A DNA stretch of 64,000 nt from Sinohyriopsis cumingii (Eukaryota; Mollusca; Bivalvia; Unionida; Unionidae), in NCBI GenBank assembly GCA_028554795.2, contig CM068826.1, forward strand, positions 100,938,346 through 101,002,345, given 5' to 3'. Position 1 is the stretch's first letter, and every line of letters starts with the position of its first letter. Shown one piece after another: positions 24,870 through 35,479 of the stretch. Both the position numbers and the translations under genes were made by a program. Below the pieces are notes generated by a model, which was given only the letters and a program-made list of their open reading frames with translations, searched no databases and had not been told where the DNA came from.

Positions 24870-25048
24870 TGTAGAATTTTTGGCTCATAACTACAGTTGT
24901 ATATGTATGGTAGAATTTTGAGCTCATAACTACAGTTTTATATGTATGGTAGAATTTTGAGCTCATAACTACAGTTTTATATGTATGGTAGAATTTTGAG
25001 CTCATAACTACAGTTTTATATGTATGGTAGAATTTTGAGCTCATAATG
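24870..25048. repeat. 39-bp minisatellite, 4.6 copies
   Basis: Unit TAGAATTTTGAGCTCATAAC then TACAGTTTTATATGTATGG. The unit is a multiple of three and gives a short repetitive open frame on the - strand that is not a gene. Confidence 0.93.
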
Positions 25049-25194
25049 CCAATTTAGTTGGCAAATGAAATATAATGTGTATGCACATGATCTAAAAATA
25101 AACCTAGTCTGCATAGAATGACTCATTCTAGCTGTTTGAAGTGTCACACTAGCTGGTGACAGCTGGTCTGTAAATTTGGTGAGCTAGCTGGAAA

Positions 25195-25400
25195 TGATGT
25201 TCATTCCAAGGGAACCATGGTAACTCTTTTGGCAGAGCATGAGATTCACAATCCAAAGGTCATGAGTTTGATACCGGCTCATTCCGGCTTGGGTCAGTTT
25301 CTTCACTGTGTCCTTGGGGAGAGGCACTTTGTTCCCATTTCCTTTGCATGATATATCCAATAATGTATTTAAAGTTCTATTAAAACCAAGGAAACAACCA
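25195..25400 (+). repeat. tRNA-derived SINE, family C
   Basis: The head GGTAACTCTTTTGGCAGAGC has a tRNA A box, and GTCATGAGTTTGATACCGG a B box. The body has CAGTTTCTTCACTGTGTCCT followed by TGGGGAGAGGCACTTTGTTC. That C-A-C-T-G-T-G...G-G-C-A-C-T-T core resembles conserved central domains of animal SINEs. Only one copy was seen. Confidence 0.6.
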
Positions 25401-25625
25401 ACCAGTCCAGAGGTAGTCTACACAAGTGGTTGTAGCTTTGAAACTGGCCATTTGTGTGGCCGGGTAGCTATCCTGACAATGGGTTTGTATCTTCATTTAA
25501 GTGCCTAATAACGGAGGATAGCGATATATTACACTTACAAATGATATTTCTTGCTTGACCTTATTTCATTTATTTACAGTTGTTAATGGAATTATTGCTC
25601 AAACATTGTGTCTTTATCAATACAG

Positions 25626-25753
25626 AGTCCAGAGTCTTTAAAGTGTATGCCAGAGTTACACATCTTGATGGAGTGGAGTTGTTTCACTCAGCAGTCTATG
25701 ATAATCAAAGTTCAGTGAATACTACACATTTCACGGATAGATTCTATTCTGCT
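25626..25753 (+). CDS. Exon: SEA domain, N-terminal half
   Basis: A 128-bp exon entering in phase 1 (acceptor ATACAG) and leaving in phase 0 (donor GTGAGT). It encodes S-R-V-F-K-V-Y-A-R-V followed by a D-G-V-E-L stretch, then a run ending F-T-D-R-F-Y-S-A. This is the first strand and helix pattern of a SEA domain, a module of heavily glycosylated mucin-like and adhesion proteins. An alternative acceptor TTTACAG about 45 bp upstream was tested: entered in phase 1 it runs into a stop (TAA at the F-K codons), so it is excluded. The call depends on the next exon, which completes the domain. Confidence 0.78.
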
Positions 25754-25829
25754 GTGAGTATCTTTAATGATTTCAATAAAGGAATCTGATGTTCATAAAT
25801 AAAGGATCTGGTGTAAAATTAAATATATA

Positions 25830-27343
25830 CAGCTCTCCCTCGATAACTCACGCACATCAGGGTCCAAAAACATAGACCGCACTATAAGTGAGGGTGTGAG
25901 TTACCAAGGGACCTCCAAAAATTCCGCTAGACATCCAGAGAACTGTGGGGTTTGGTGGGGGGGGACGGGGCTGTTTAATGACTGAATCCTTGTTTTACAA
26001 TCACGTCGAGAACAATTGTCAATAAAGTGCTTATTCTGATGAAGTTGTTCGTTATTCTGTATAAATTACATTTATTTTTAAAATGTCCAACATCTGAAAG
26101 ATTGATAACTTGATTCCAACTGGTTTCAACAACCAACATGGTGCACAAAAACATTTGTATATTATGTCACGGCTTTTTGTTTTGTTGATTAGTCTGGTTC
26201 CAGGAGTGTTGTGGGTAGTGTTTTCCAAAAAAAAGCATCTTCCAAGCAGGAAACCAGACTAACTGTTGATACACTACCAAGCAAGATTCCTTTTTATGAA
26301 AAAAATGCAACATTTCATGAGACCATCATCAATGTCAAAACTCAATTTTTTAATTGTTCAATTAGTACGATATTGATGCTGTGATTTCATTGCAAGTAAC
26401 AGTGAAACTTCTTATCATCCTTGAGGATATCTCTATGTGTGAATTCGGGAATTCTCTGAAACTTGTTTTCCCCAGGACAATTGTAAGTATATGTTGAACA
26501 AAGCTCTTTATTTTATGAAGTACTCATTTCGCTTGGTTGCCTTGCTATCTTTAATCAGTTATGATTGAGTAGGTTAATTTAAGGTAGTTTAATTAGATTA
26601 CATTCACAATAACATATATAACAGTGTACGATTGTTCGACTAAAATGAGTTACCCAACGTACGTCTGAGGCTGCTGGTTCTTAAGCATGTAGAATTTATA
26701 TGCCTTTTAACTTGTTTTTAATTCCACCTCCTTTGATTCAAAAGATGTAATTCATATGATAATAGAAATGGAGGCTTGTTTTTTATTTAGTGCCACAATA
26801 CAACATGCTTCCACTAGTCCGATATCAAAACACGGTCAGCACTTAATTAGATTCTCAGAGAAATGCTCGCAGACATAGCTGTTATGATAGATGGACATGT
26901 TTTATGTTTAATTACAAGATGGAACTAGAGCACAAATTTCAACTAATAAAAAAATAATTCATTGCTATCTATTCATTAAAGTACTGCCTCTACTAGGCAT
27001 AAGTGATATTTTCATTGATCAAAATTTCCTTGAATATCATTAATTGCTGTGTACTAAGAATGTCCTTTGAAAAGAAAATGTTGCAAATTTTATGACTTCT
27101 TTTTAAAGTTGATATTTCATAATGTTGATTAAAATTTTCAGGCCCTTATTATTTACTGTTTTCGATGGTAACGAGCGATGTATCAAAATTTCCATTACCA
27201 ATTTTGATCATGATTTTCTTCAAGTTCAACAACTAGGGATCAGTTTTGGAGTATTTTCTGATTTCAAAATGGGATGAATGCCTGACCCTGCATTATAAGC
27301 AGGTTCGTGAGTTATCAGCATGCAAGTTATCGAGGGAGTGGTG
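25830..27343. mobile_element. 1.5-kb TA-flanked terminal-inverted-repeat DNA element, non-autonomous
   Basis: The left end CAGCTCTCCCTCGATAACTC (from 25830) and the right end, read in reverse as CACCACTCCCTCGATAACTT (to 27343), match at 16-17 of the first 19-20 bases. Both are flanked by TA (25828-25829 and 27344-27345), the Tc1/mariner/pogo target duplication. Subterminal TATAAGTGAGGGTGTGAGTT on the left and CATTATAAGCAGGTTCGTGA on the right echo each other. The 1514-bp interior has no transposase frame. It sits in the intron that splits the SEA domain. Confidence 0.75.
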
Positions 27344-27439
27344 TATTAAGTATATCTATATCTACCTATTATTTTCTTTAAATTTCAAAGAAACAACATG
27401 CAGTGCAAGCTTTGGAATTGTACTTAGGGTGCCAGAATG

Positions 27440-28500
27440 TGATCTAGGAGCCTTGTGGTAATCACTATTTCTGTCTGTCCATCCACCTGTCGATATGTCT
27501 GCCGTTTAGAGCCCTGCAACCCTTACACATAATTGGATGCCATTTGTTATGTGAATTACCTGTTACTCTTAGACATGTCTTTTCAAAATTTTGTCTTTTC
27601 AGGTCCACATTTGATATAATTATTTCCTTTCTCTGACACTTTTGAATCTCCACTACAGTATATCCTTGTAACTGGCATAGCTCAAGAATGGTTCAATTTA
27701 TTCTGATGCAGTTTGGTATGAACATTGCCTGACAGAGTTAGGTGTGCCATAAAAAGAGTTTTGTCTTATCAACTTCATTTTGGATATAGTTATGGCCCTT
27801 GACAATTAACTTCATACCTTCATATGGGATGTTCATTGTCATGGGAGTAGATCAAGAACACATCAAGATGTTTTTGATGCAGTTTGATATGAAAATGATC
27901 TCATACACTTACATTTGTGTGCTTTTTATTGGTTTATTCATGTCTCCTCCAATTTTGAAAAGAATTATGCCCCTTGTCAAGTGTATTCTCATCCTCACAT
28001 CGAAACTTGGAATGTTCTTAGTTCCAGAACCATATAATATATTCAGCAGGAATTCAGAACAAACAGTTTTTCTTAGATCTGGGGTTTTTCTTTGTCTACT
28101 CCATTCTGGATGGAGTTATTGCCCTTGCCATATCTTTATATGGAATATTTTTTTGTAGGCAGCTTAGCTTAAGAACCTTCATGATATTCTGATGCACTTT
28201 GATTTGAACATAGTCTTGCAGATCTGTATGTGTCTTTTGTAGGTTTTGTGTTGTCAGCTCTAATTTAGAATTATGGCCCTTGTTGATCAACTTTGTATCT
28301 CTACATGGGATGTTGCTTCCTGGATGTATATTTCCATGCAGTTTCCAGGTTGTTTCCATGGAGATACGCTCCATAGAATTGGCAAAAGTATTTGGATATT
28401 CTGCCACCTTTTCATGAAATGAGAGGCAGGAAAATGCATGTGTTGCCATGGAAAAGGTTGGATATTTCCTGCATTTGATCATGAACATTTTCGATGCAAA
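27440..28500. repeat. Degenerate mollusc-type long-period repeat
   Basis: Diverged blocks share CTGTCTGTCCATCCACCTG, GCTCAAGAATGGTTCAATTT, TTCTGATGCAGTTTGGTATG, ATTATGGCCCTTG(T/A)(C/T) and CATATGGGATGTTC. At least three rough units of about 250-300 bp are visible. Open frames inside are interrupted and carry no domain. Confidence 0.55.
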
Positions 28501-28854
28501 CCAGGAGGCTGGAAATTGGGTAGATAATGGCTACACACATGGTATACTTGTAGAATGCTGTGCCAATGTTTAGCCAGCATTTCAAGTTCACTTATAATTC
28601 ATATATTTGTTAATATTTCTGTACATAATAGAAGATTTTTTGTATCAATGCATCACATGTACATTTTTTATGAGAATGTGTAAACTTCATGATTCTAGTT
28701 GAAAATATAACTTTTTTCAGTTATAAGTGTTCACAGAAGAGACTGTTTATTTAAGATTAGTTTACCATCTAATACTTATTTACTTGTGTAGCTATTTCTG
28801 CTTTTAGTCTTCTCCCAAATATTGAAGTAAAATGATCTAATCAATTACCATACA

Positions 28855-29015
28855 ATACATACTCACTTATAAGTTGAGTCAAACTGCGAACAAAGAAAAT
28901 CTTGATCTCCCATAGCATATTGCATCTACAGATAAGGGTCTATCTTGTTTGTTCTACTGATTACTCCTAACAAATTGTACAAACCCAGATCTGCCAGCAC
29001 ATTATGTTGTATGCT
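28855..29015. mobile_element. MITE copy 2, right end missing
   Basis: It begins ACTCACTTATAAGTTGAGTC then AAACTGCGAAC, matching the left terminal repeat of the element at 9608. The interior has CAGATCTGCCAGCACATTAT, also shared with the copy at 30865. No right inverted repeat follows. Confidence 0.65.
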
Positions 29016-29019
29016 GAAA

Positions 29020-30180
29020 TTGATGAAATTTTGACATTACAATTTGAAAATTCATGCATTCCTTACCCAGAATGCAAAACCCCTTCATTTGCCAGAATTT
29101 TCACTGAGCTAAATAAAATACAAGCAATTCTTTCTAAGAATTAATTTTTGGGAATAAAAGAATGAGGTGATATTTTAACTTTTGCTAAGCAATACTATAT
29201 TATAACTGAGAAATAAATAGAAATAGAACATGAAACAAAATGGCAACTGGCTGTTCATCCATACATGTATTAGAATTCCAAATTAGATCAAATGGATATT
29301 CAAGGAAACCTTTTATTACTGACTTGTTATAAACTATTTTATTTGCTAAGATTACCGATCGACTTCTAAAAATTGCCAAGCATTTTTATGATTTTTCTCT
29401 GACATTTTTGATCTCTTTATTATTGTTTCAATGTATGGCTACATTCCCTGTTGGCTTCTTAGATATCTAGGTGGTTTGTGTATCAAAGAGACATTGCCAC
29501 ATGTAGACACTCTGAAAAAAAATATGACTGATATTGTTTAAAGAGTGGAATAACAATATTTGTTGTGACTAATTTTTAGCAAAAAAACTTCTTGAATTAT
29601 TGATAAAGACTGATTTGACTTTGTAGTCTTTATTTCATTTGAAACATGTCAGTGTCTGAATATCTTGCTGTCATAGAAATTTAATGTATCACAATACACA
29701 CTGTATTCAGGATTGGTATATTGCAGTAATATTGTAATGTGGTTTGTGCTATATTGTTTTACCCCAATTAGACTTGGTGTCCCAGTCTGAGTTTTCATAG
29801 TAGATTCAGTGGAGTATGTCAGGGAACCTGACTAACTATACAGGAGTACTTCAGACACTTTAATCTATGTTGTTCATGCAAAGCACCCACCTGATGAAGA
29901 TTTCACTTTTATTTTTTAGCAATTGCTGATCAGATTCATAAAGGCTTGATGTTGCTGACATTGATTATCATCTGTAAGAAACAAAAAATCAGATGATAAC
30001 ATTTACAGTAGGTAAAAAACAAGAAAATACATGGCTGAAAGCAAGCTTTATGAAAGTAGCTTCAGTGAATTCTATAAAGGTTTAAGGGATTATTATGTAA
30101 GTGTTTGTAATTATGTAGTTAATAGATTAGGAATTTTACTTACCATCTACATACAAATGTCAGTCTAAAGAAATATATTA
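29020..30180. other. Intron, nothing recognised
   Basis: AT-rich sequence in the intron within the SEA domain. No clear element borders or arrays. Confidence 0.45.
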
Positions 30181-30321
30181 ATTACTGCAAGCGGCTTATT
30201 GTCTGACACTGTTTCATCAAAATGATCCATATGAGATAGTGCCTCAGCTGGTTGATCTCAGCTACCAGAAGTGTCAACAACAAAATGCAGTGATCTCACA
30301 TGTCAGATCAGATGTCAGATG

Positions 30322-30515
30322 TTACATAATCCTTGTTTATGCACTTATCAAAAGATGCACATATTCATAGATAAACTTACACGATCCTCGTTCATACATT
30401 TATCAAAAGATTTACATATTTGTAGATAAACTTACATAATCCTCATTTATGCACTTATCAAAAGATGCACATATTCATAGATAAACTTACACAATCCCCA
30501 TTCATACATCGATTA
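30322..30515. repeat. 55-bp minisatellite, 3.5 copies
   Basis: ACA(T/C)(A/G)ATCC recurs at 30324, 30379, 30434 and 30489. Units share TTATCAAAAGATGCACATAT and TCATAGATAAACTTAC. Confidence 0.92.
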
Positions 30516-30774
30516 AAAAAAGTCAACACATACTGTAGATGGTATTCTGATTTATCACTGATAAGTTCTTTTATTTCTCTAGAAATAAACATGAAGCATT
30601 TATAAATAAGTGGACTTATCTATAAAAAAAGAAACATTTTATATCCTAACAGAGGTGGGTTATGTATGCTTGCATTTACATAATTTGCTTAAAATAGATT
30701 TTAGATGTTTAGTATGATAGAATGTCAGACTCATTGATGATTTTTTTAAAAACTTTCTTGTTTTAAGTATGCAT

Positions 30775-30777
<3 letters not shown>

Positions 30778-30863
<86 letters not shown>
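30778..30863. repeat. (TA)n microsatellite, about 85 bp
   Basis: An uninterrupted TA run directly before the third MITE fragment. Confidence 0.99.
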
Positions 30864-30864
<1 letters not shown>

Positions 30865-30865
<1 letters not shown>

Positions 30866-31012
30866 TCTGTCAAGTCCAAAGACCTAGATCTGTTGCTGCA
30901 TATGTGTGAGCAGATCATGTTTTTTTTTAAATTAGAGCCAGATCTGCCAGTGCATTATACATGTGTACAGTTTGCAGTTGGACTTGACTTATAAGTGAGT
31001 ATATATATATGG
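30865..31012. mobile_element. MITE copy 3, left end decayed
   Basis: The right end CAGTTTGCAGTTGGACTTGA then CTTATAAGTGAGTATATA matches the right terminal repeat of the element at 9608. The left end keeps only TGTCAAGTCCAA. It stops about 40 bp before the acceptor of the second SEA exon. Confidence 0.7.
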
Positions 31013-31049
31013 TACATCATTTCAGTATTATTTATTTCTGTGATTTCAG

Positions 31050-31266
31050 ATACTTGTCATTTTGAATTCTACCAGTCTTGGCAAGGGTTATTTAGGTCAG
31101 AGGGTATACAACATCTCTGCAGGGAGTCTTGTCATTGATGGATATATTTACTACAACATTTCATCACCTGTCACAGATAGCCAGCTGCAGGCTGCACTGT
31201 CCGCAAATGCCACCTTGTATCAATCTATTGGTCTGCTTGTGGACTTGACTCAGACTTATGTCACAG
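31050..31266 (+). CDS. Exon: SEA domain, C-terminal half with autocleavage motif
   Basis: A 217-bp exon, phase 0 to phase 1, acceptor TTTCAG and donor GTCATT (weak). It continues the SEA fold: I-L-V-I-L-N-S, then Y-N-I-S-A-G-S-L-V-I-D at 31107-31139, then a Y-I-Y-Y strand and a final helix. G-S-L-V-I matches the Gly-Ser autoproteolysis signature of cleaving SEA domains (mucin type G-S-V-V-V), with the expected scissile bond between the codons at 31122 and 31125. With the previous exon the domain is about 115 residues, the usual SEA size. Several N-x-S/T sequons are present. The weak donor is the least certain border. Confidence 0.82.
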
Positions 31267-31639
31267 GTCATTTTTTAAAAACAAAATGTTTTGTCTCATT
31301 TTTTTTATTAGATAAGAAGACAACTGTCCTAGTTGTGCTTGTAGTTGTGGTGTCATATTTTGTCATACTGTAATTTTGCAACATGTTTATCTTGTGGGTA
31401 CATTATTTCAAATCAAGAGTATATTTTGAATTACACAATTTTAAGATCACACAGTTTTGGTAAGAACAAGAATTTGCTAAAATTTATTAAACTTAGCCAT
31501 TTTATCATGGTGTATGGGATAAGTATTATTAATTCATGGAGCACTATGGCCAAAAAAGCTTATTCAATGGTCCAGTGTCAATCATTCATCATCTGTCAAA
31601 TTTTCTTTCAACAATTATTTTTTTAAAACTTATAATAAT

Positions 31640-33330
31640 AAAACACCTGACCAAAATTAGACTAAATATGGCACAGGGGATTCTGGCATAAGTAGCTTTC
31701 TTTTCTATCCAGGTGATGCCAATCTGCTATCAAATATGGCTGCTGTTGTAAGATCTGTTTAAATGACTTCTAAAAAACTGCAGAACAGAGCTTAATCAAA
31801 TTTGCCAGAAGAATCCTAGGAGCAAACGTTTTCAGATTTATACAAATAGAGTCAAAAATGGAAACAGTTACTTAAAATAACTGCTGATTCAAACTTTTAT
31901 TTAAAAGAAATGACTTCTTCAAAGTTGTTAATAGAATTTGATCATTCTTGACACAATTAGTTTTTACAAATGATGGTGATCTGACATCAAAAACCTTTAA
32001 ATTACTTCTTATTTAAAAATGCTTTTCACAATTTGAGAAAAAAACTGACAAAAGAATTGTGACATAGAGGGCTTTGAGATATGTAACAATAATGTTGATC
32101 TTTGAGATATGTAAGAAGAATGTTGATCTGTGACATTGGGGCATAGAGGGCTTTGAGATATGTAACAAGAATGTTGATCTTTGAGGGCTTTGAGATATGT
32201 AAAAAAAATGTTGATCTGCTATCAAGTATGGCCATTGTTACTAAAAAAAAGAAAAACCATTAAAATAACATCTCAAAAACTGTACGATAGAATTTGACCA
32301 GCATCTGTCATGAAGATCTGTTGAATATTTGCAAATGATGCTGATCCACCATCAAATATGGCTGCTGGTACTATAAATAGAACATCTTTAAATGACTAGT
32401 TCTCCAAAACCATTGAACAGAAGTTGATAAAACATGATAGAAAGCATCCTGGCATGACGACTTTTTATGTTTTTACAAATAATTTTGATATGTCATTAGT
32501 TAAAAAAAATTGAAATACATGTATCATTAAATGGTTTCTCAAAAACTACTCAACGAAATTTGACAGAAACCTTCCAGGCATAGAGGGATTTAAAATGTAG
32601 CCATCTGATGTCAATCTGCCCTGAATATGGATCCTGTTTCAAAAACAAAGGTAGACCTTTAAATGATTTCATCTCCTGTACAGCTTAAAAGTATTTGATA
32701 ATATTGTACAGAAATTATCTTGAAGACTTTTTAATTTATACAAATATTGCTGATCCAGAATCAAATAATGCTGCAATTACTGAAAATAGAACACCTTTTT
32801 CTCAACCTCTCAAAACAGAATTTGATCATATTTGAAAGGATATATACTGGCTAGAGTACCATTTCATTTTATATAAATTATGCAGATTCGTGATCAGCTA
32901 TGTCCACCAATACTAAAACTAGCAAATTTGAAAATGACTTATGCAGAACCTTTCAGTACAATTTGATAAAAAAATGACAGCATTTTGGTATGAAGATCTT
33001 TCAGATTGGTATAAATGATGCCAATCCACCATCAAATATGGCTGCCATTAATAAAAAGTGAAAAAGCTCGAAATGACTTCTGCAAAACCACTGCATAGAC
33101 TTTGAGCAATCTTAACAAAATGCCTCCTGTGATGAAGACGTTTCAAATATTTGCAAATGACATTGATCTGTCATCAAATATAACCACAGATACTAACAAT
33201 AGAAAAATAATTCCAATGACTTACTTTCAAAAATGACTCACTGGTCTATTTGACCAAATGTATTACAGAAAGCATCCTGGCTTAAAAGGCTTTCAAATTT
33301 GTACAAAAGATGCCAATGCATCACTATTTT
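31640..33330. repeat. Degenerate array of about 150-200-bp units
   Basis: Phrases such as CATCAAATATGGCTGC, AAATGACTTCT(G/C)CAAAACCA, GAA(A)CATCCTGGCAT and TTTACAAATGATGCTGATC return about ten times with heavy divergence. A tighter sub-array at 32060-32225 repeats TTTGAGATATGTAA(C)AAGAA plus TGTTGATCT in units of about 35-50 bp. Confidence 0.65.
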
Positions 33331-33341
33331 CAAGGTTGATT

Positions 33342-33440
33342 CCTCTGTGTATATGTATGTAATCAATTCCATTGTGTTTATGTGGTCAATTCTATTGTGT
33401 ATATGTGGTCATTTCCATTGTGTATATGTACCTAATTCAT
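33342..33440. repeat. 22-bp tandem repeat, about 4 copies
   Basis: Unit ATTCCATTGTGTATATGTGG plus TC, with variants. Confidence 0.85.
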
Positions 33441-33736
33441 TTGTGTTGTATTTTTAACAATGGAAAGTGTGTGTATCTGCATATGGTATGAAATGTGTGG
33501 TCCAGGAAAATTTGCCTTTCATTAGAGAAAAGTCCAGGAATATGACTCTAGTAATTTATGTGTGCCCTGATTGGGTCCAGTCAAGGAGTTTGGCAAGCTT
33601 TGTTTGATGCAAGAATGAAAATTTTCCCCTGATTATACTCTTTAAAGGTCAAATCACAAGGAGATAATGTAATCAGAATTTCTTCTTCTCATAAATAGAT
33701 TGCTATACATGTATAGCATATCATTAATAATCCACT

Positions 33737-33946
33737 GTACATATGATTATTTTTATACAAAGTATGCAAAACTTGGTTGTACGTATGATTATTTTTATAC
33801 AAAGTATGCAAAACTTGGTTGTACATATGATTATTTTTATACAAAGTATGCAAAACTTGGTTGTACGTATGATTATTTTTATACAAAGTATGCAAAACTT
33901 GGTTGTACATATGATTATTTTTATACAAAGTATGCAAAACTTGGTT
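33737..33946. repeat. 42-bp minisatellite, 5 copies, alternating ACAT/ACGT
   Basis: Each unit reads TATGATTATTTTTATACAAA then GTATGCAAAACTTGGTTGTA. Successive copies begin CAT, CGT, CAT, CGT, CAT, implying growth by an 84-bp dimer. Its length of 14 codons opens three overlapping frames, none coding. Confidence 0.95.
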
Positions 33947-33969
33947 TCTTGATAGGAGAGCAGAACCTG

Positions 33970-34235
33970 GTTATTTATGTTGTTATTGTTGTTGTTGTAG
34001 GGTTTAATGCCATTTTTCAGCACAAGATAGGCTATACATGGCAGCCAGTATAACTGGTAGAGGAAGAACCCTGGAAAATCCCGGGAAGAACCACTGACCC
34101 ATGAGAAGCTACTGACAGGCTTTCTCACATACCTACGTTTAAACCGAGCCTGAGACTCGAACTCACTCAGACAGAGGTGAGATGGCAGTGATCCATAACG
34201 GTGAGCGCTTTAGACCATTCGGCCACTTGGGGTTA
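33970..34235 (-). repeat. tRNA-derived SINE, family B, copy 3
   Basis: Read on -, it starts CCAAGTGGCCGAATGGTCTA (A box), carries GAGTTCGAGTCTCAG (B box) and ends AAATGGCATTAAACCC with an (AAC)n tail. It ends about 140 bp upstream of EGF exon 8. Confidence 0.85.
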
Positions 34236-34376
34236 TTTATATAGTATATTCCAAATATATGATGTGGAGGTAAAAATATATTTGTATATTTTGTTGAGAG
34301 TTAATGTGTGGATGATTTTTTACATACAGTTTTGTTTAATATTGTAATGTACAAACGCTGATTTTCTTGTCACCAG

Positions 34377-34523
34377 ATGTAGATGAGTGTCAACAGAGAG
34401 AGTGGAATGAGTGTTCTGTGTATGCCAATTGTACCAACACTGTCGGCTCCTACAACTGTACATGTATTTTGGGATACCTGGATATCTCACCTGATCCAAA
34501 TAAGCCTGGGCGCACATGTGCTG
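34377..34523 (+). CDS. Exon: calcium-binding EGF domain 8
   Basis: A 147-bp phase 1-1 exon, acceptor CACCAG and donor GTAAGC. It encodes D-V-D-E-C and six cysteines with CTNTVGSYNCTC. Two loops are longer than in EGF 1-7: one between Cys1 and Cys2, and one near the end with a D-P-N-K-P-G-R run. It stands alone after the SEA domain, giving an EGF-SEA-EGF arrangement like that of several mucin-type surface proteins. Confidence 0.9.
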
Positions 34524-34799
34524 GTAAGCCTTTTATGTTCAGTTTAGCTCTTGGTCAGATTCCTCATTAGGAAAGTAAAGCTTTTTTAAAAAGAAGTTTT
34601 GTGATTGATTTTATGAGCTTTTGCTCTTTACAAAGACATAATAGATCAAGACAGCATTTATCTTATTGTCTTTTTGAGAAAGCTTTATATTCGACAAGAA
34701 AAACAAATAACTTCTTTAGTTATGGAACTTGATAAATAAAAAGTTGTAATTATATTTTATAGTAATGTTCTTTTGTTTTTATGTCCCATTTGTATGTGT

Positions 34800-35100
34800 T
34801 ATTGTGTTGTGTTGTTCGGATTTTTTTAATGTAGCATTAACAATGTTCCAGTCATATCACTATGATGTCTGCATTGTGGCAGTGTAAAGTGATGTCTAGC
34901 ACTGGAGCATCATGCCACAGACATGTAGCATGATGCCCCACCCAGTCACATTATCCTGACACCAAGCCAACCAATCCTAACACTAACCTCTTAAATGCTG
35001 AGCACCTAGCGAGGCAGCTGTTAGTACTATTTTTGTAAGTCTTTGGTATGACTCAGCTGGTGTTCAAACCCACGACCTCCCACTTTTGGGGTGGACCATT
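34800..35100 (-). repeat. tRNA-derived SINE, family A, copy 2
   Basis: The reverse complement matches 14608-14930: CAGCTGGTGTTCAAACCCAC (B-box side), CTAACACTAACCTCTTAA and ATCACTTTACACTGCC are all present on the + strand in complement form. The tRNA head is truncated near 35095. Confidence 0.85.
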
Positions 35101-35325
35101 TGTATAGCAGAAGGGGGGATATTGTTCTGCTGCTGTCTGTTCATGTCTCTGCACATCAGATAATCCATACTTTTTTGTTTAAAATACAGTAGTAAAACAA
35201 AACTAATTAATATAGATTAATGAAACAACAAACTTTATGATAGTCATCATGAGGTAACCTTATTTGATTTTCAAGTGATCCAATTAATTTTATCTCCAAC
35301 CCCCACCCACTCCAACCCTGATGGA

Positions 35326-35466
35326 GTGTGTGTGTATTGAATTTTTAACATAACTGTAACAATTTTTCAGTTAAATTGCTATGATGTCTGCAGTGTGGCA
35401 GTTTATAGTGATGTCTAACACTGGAACATCATGCTACAGACAGATAACATGATGTCCCACCCAGTC
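35326..35466 (-). repeat. SINE family A, 3' fragment
   Basis: Only the tail half is present: GATGTCTGCAGTGTGGCAGT, TAGTGATGTCTAACACTGGA and CATGATGTCCCACCCAGTCA. It starts from a GT-rich tail and stops where the tRNA half should begin. Confidence 0.8.
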
Positions 35467-35479
35467 AATTTTGTTAACA

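Noticed and set aside
25580-25625. Upstream acceptor TTTACAG for the first SEA exon
   Set aside because: Entering in the required phase 1 at this acceptor gives an in-frame stop before the SEA sequence.
27799-28158. 119-codon open frame on + with hydrophobic segments
   Set aside because: It lies in a degenerate long-period intronic repeat, and its apparent membrane segments reflect T-rich sequence; no splice sites fit.
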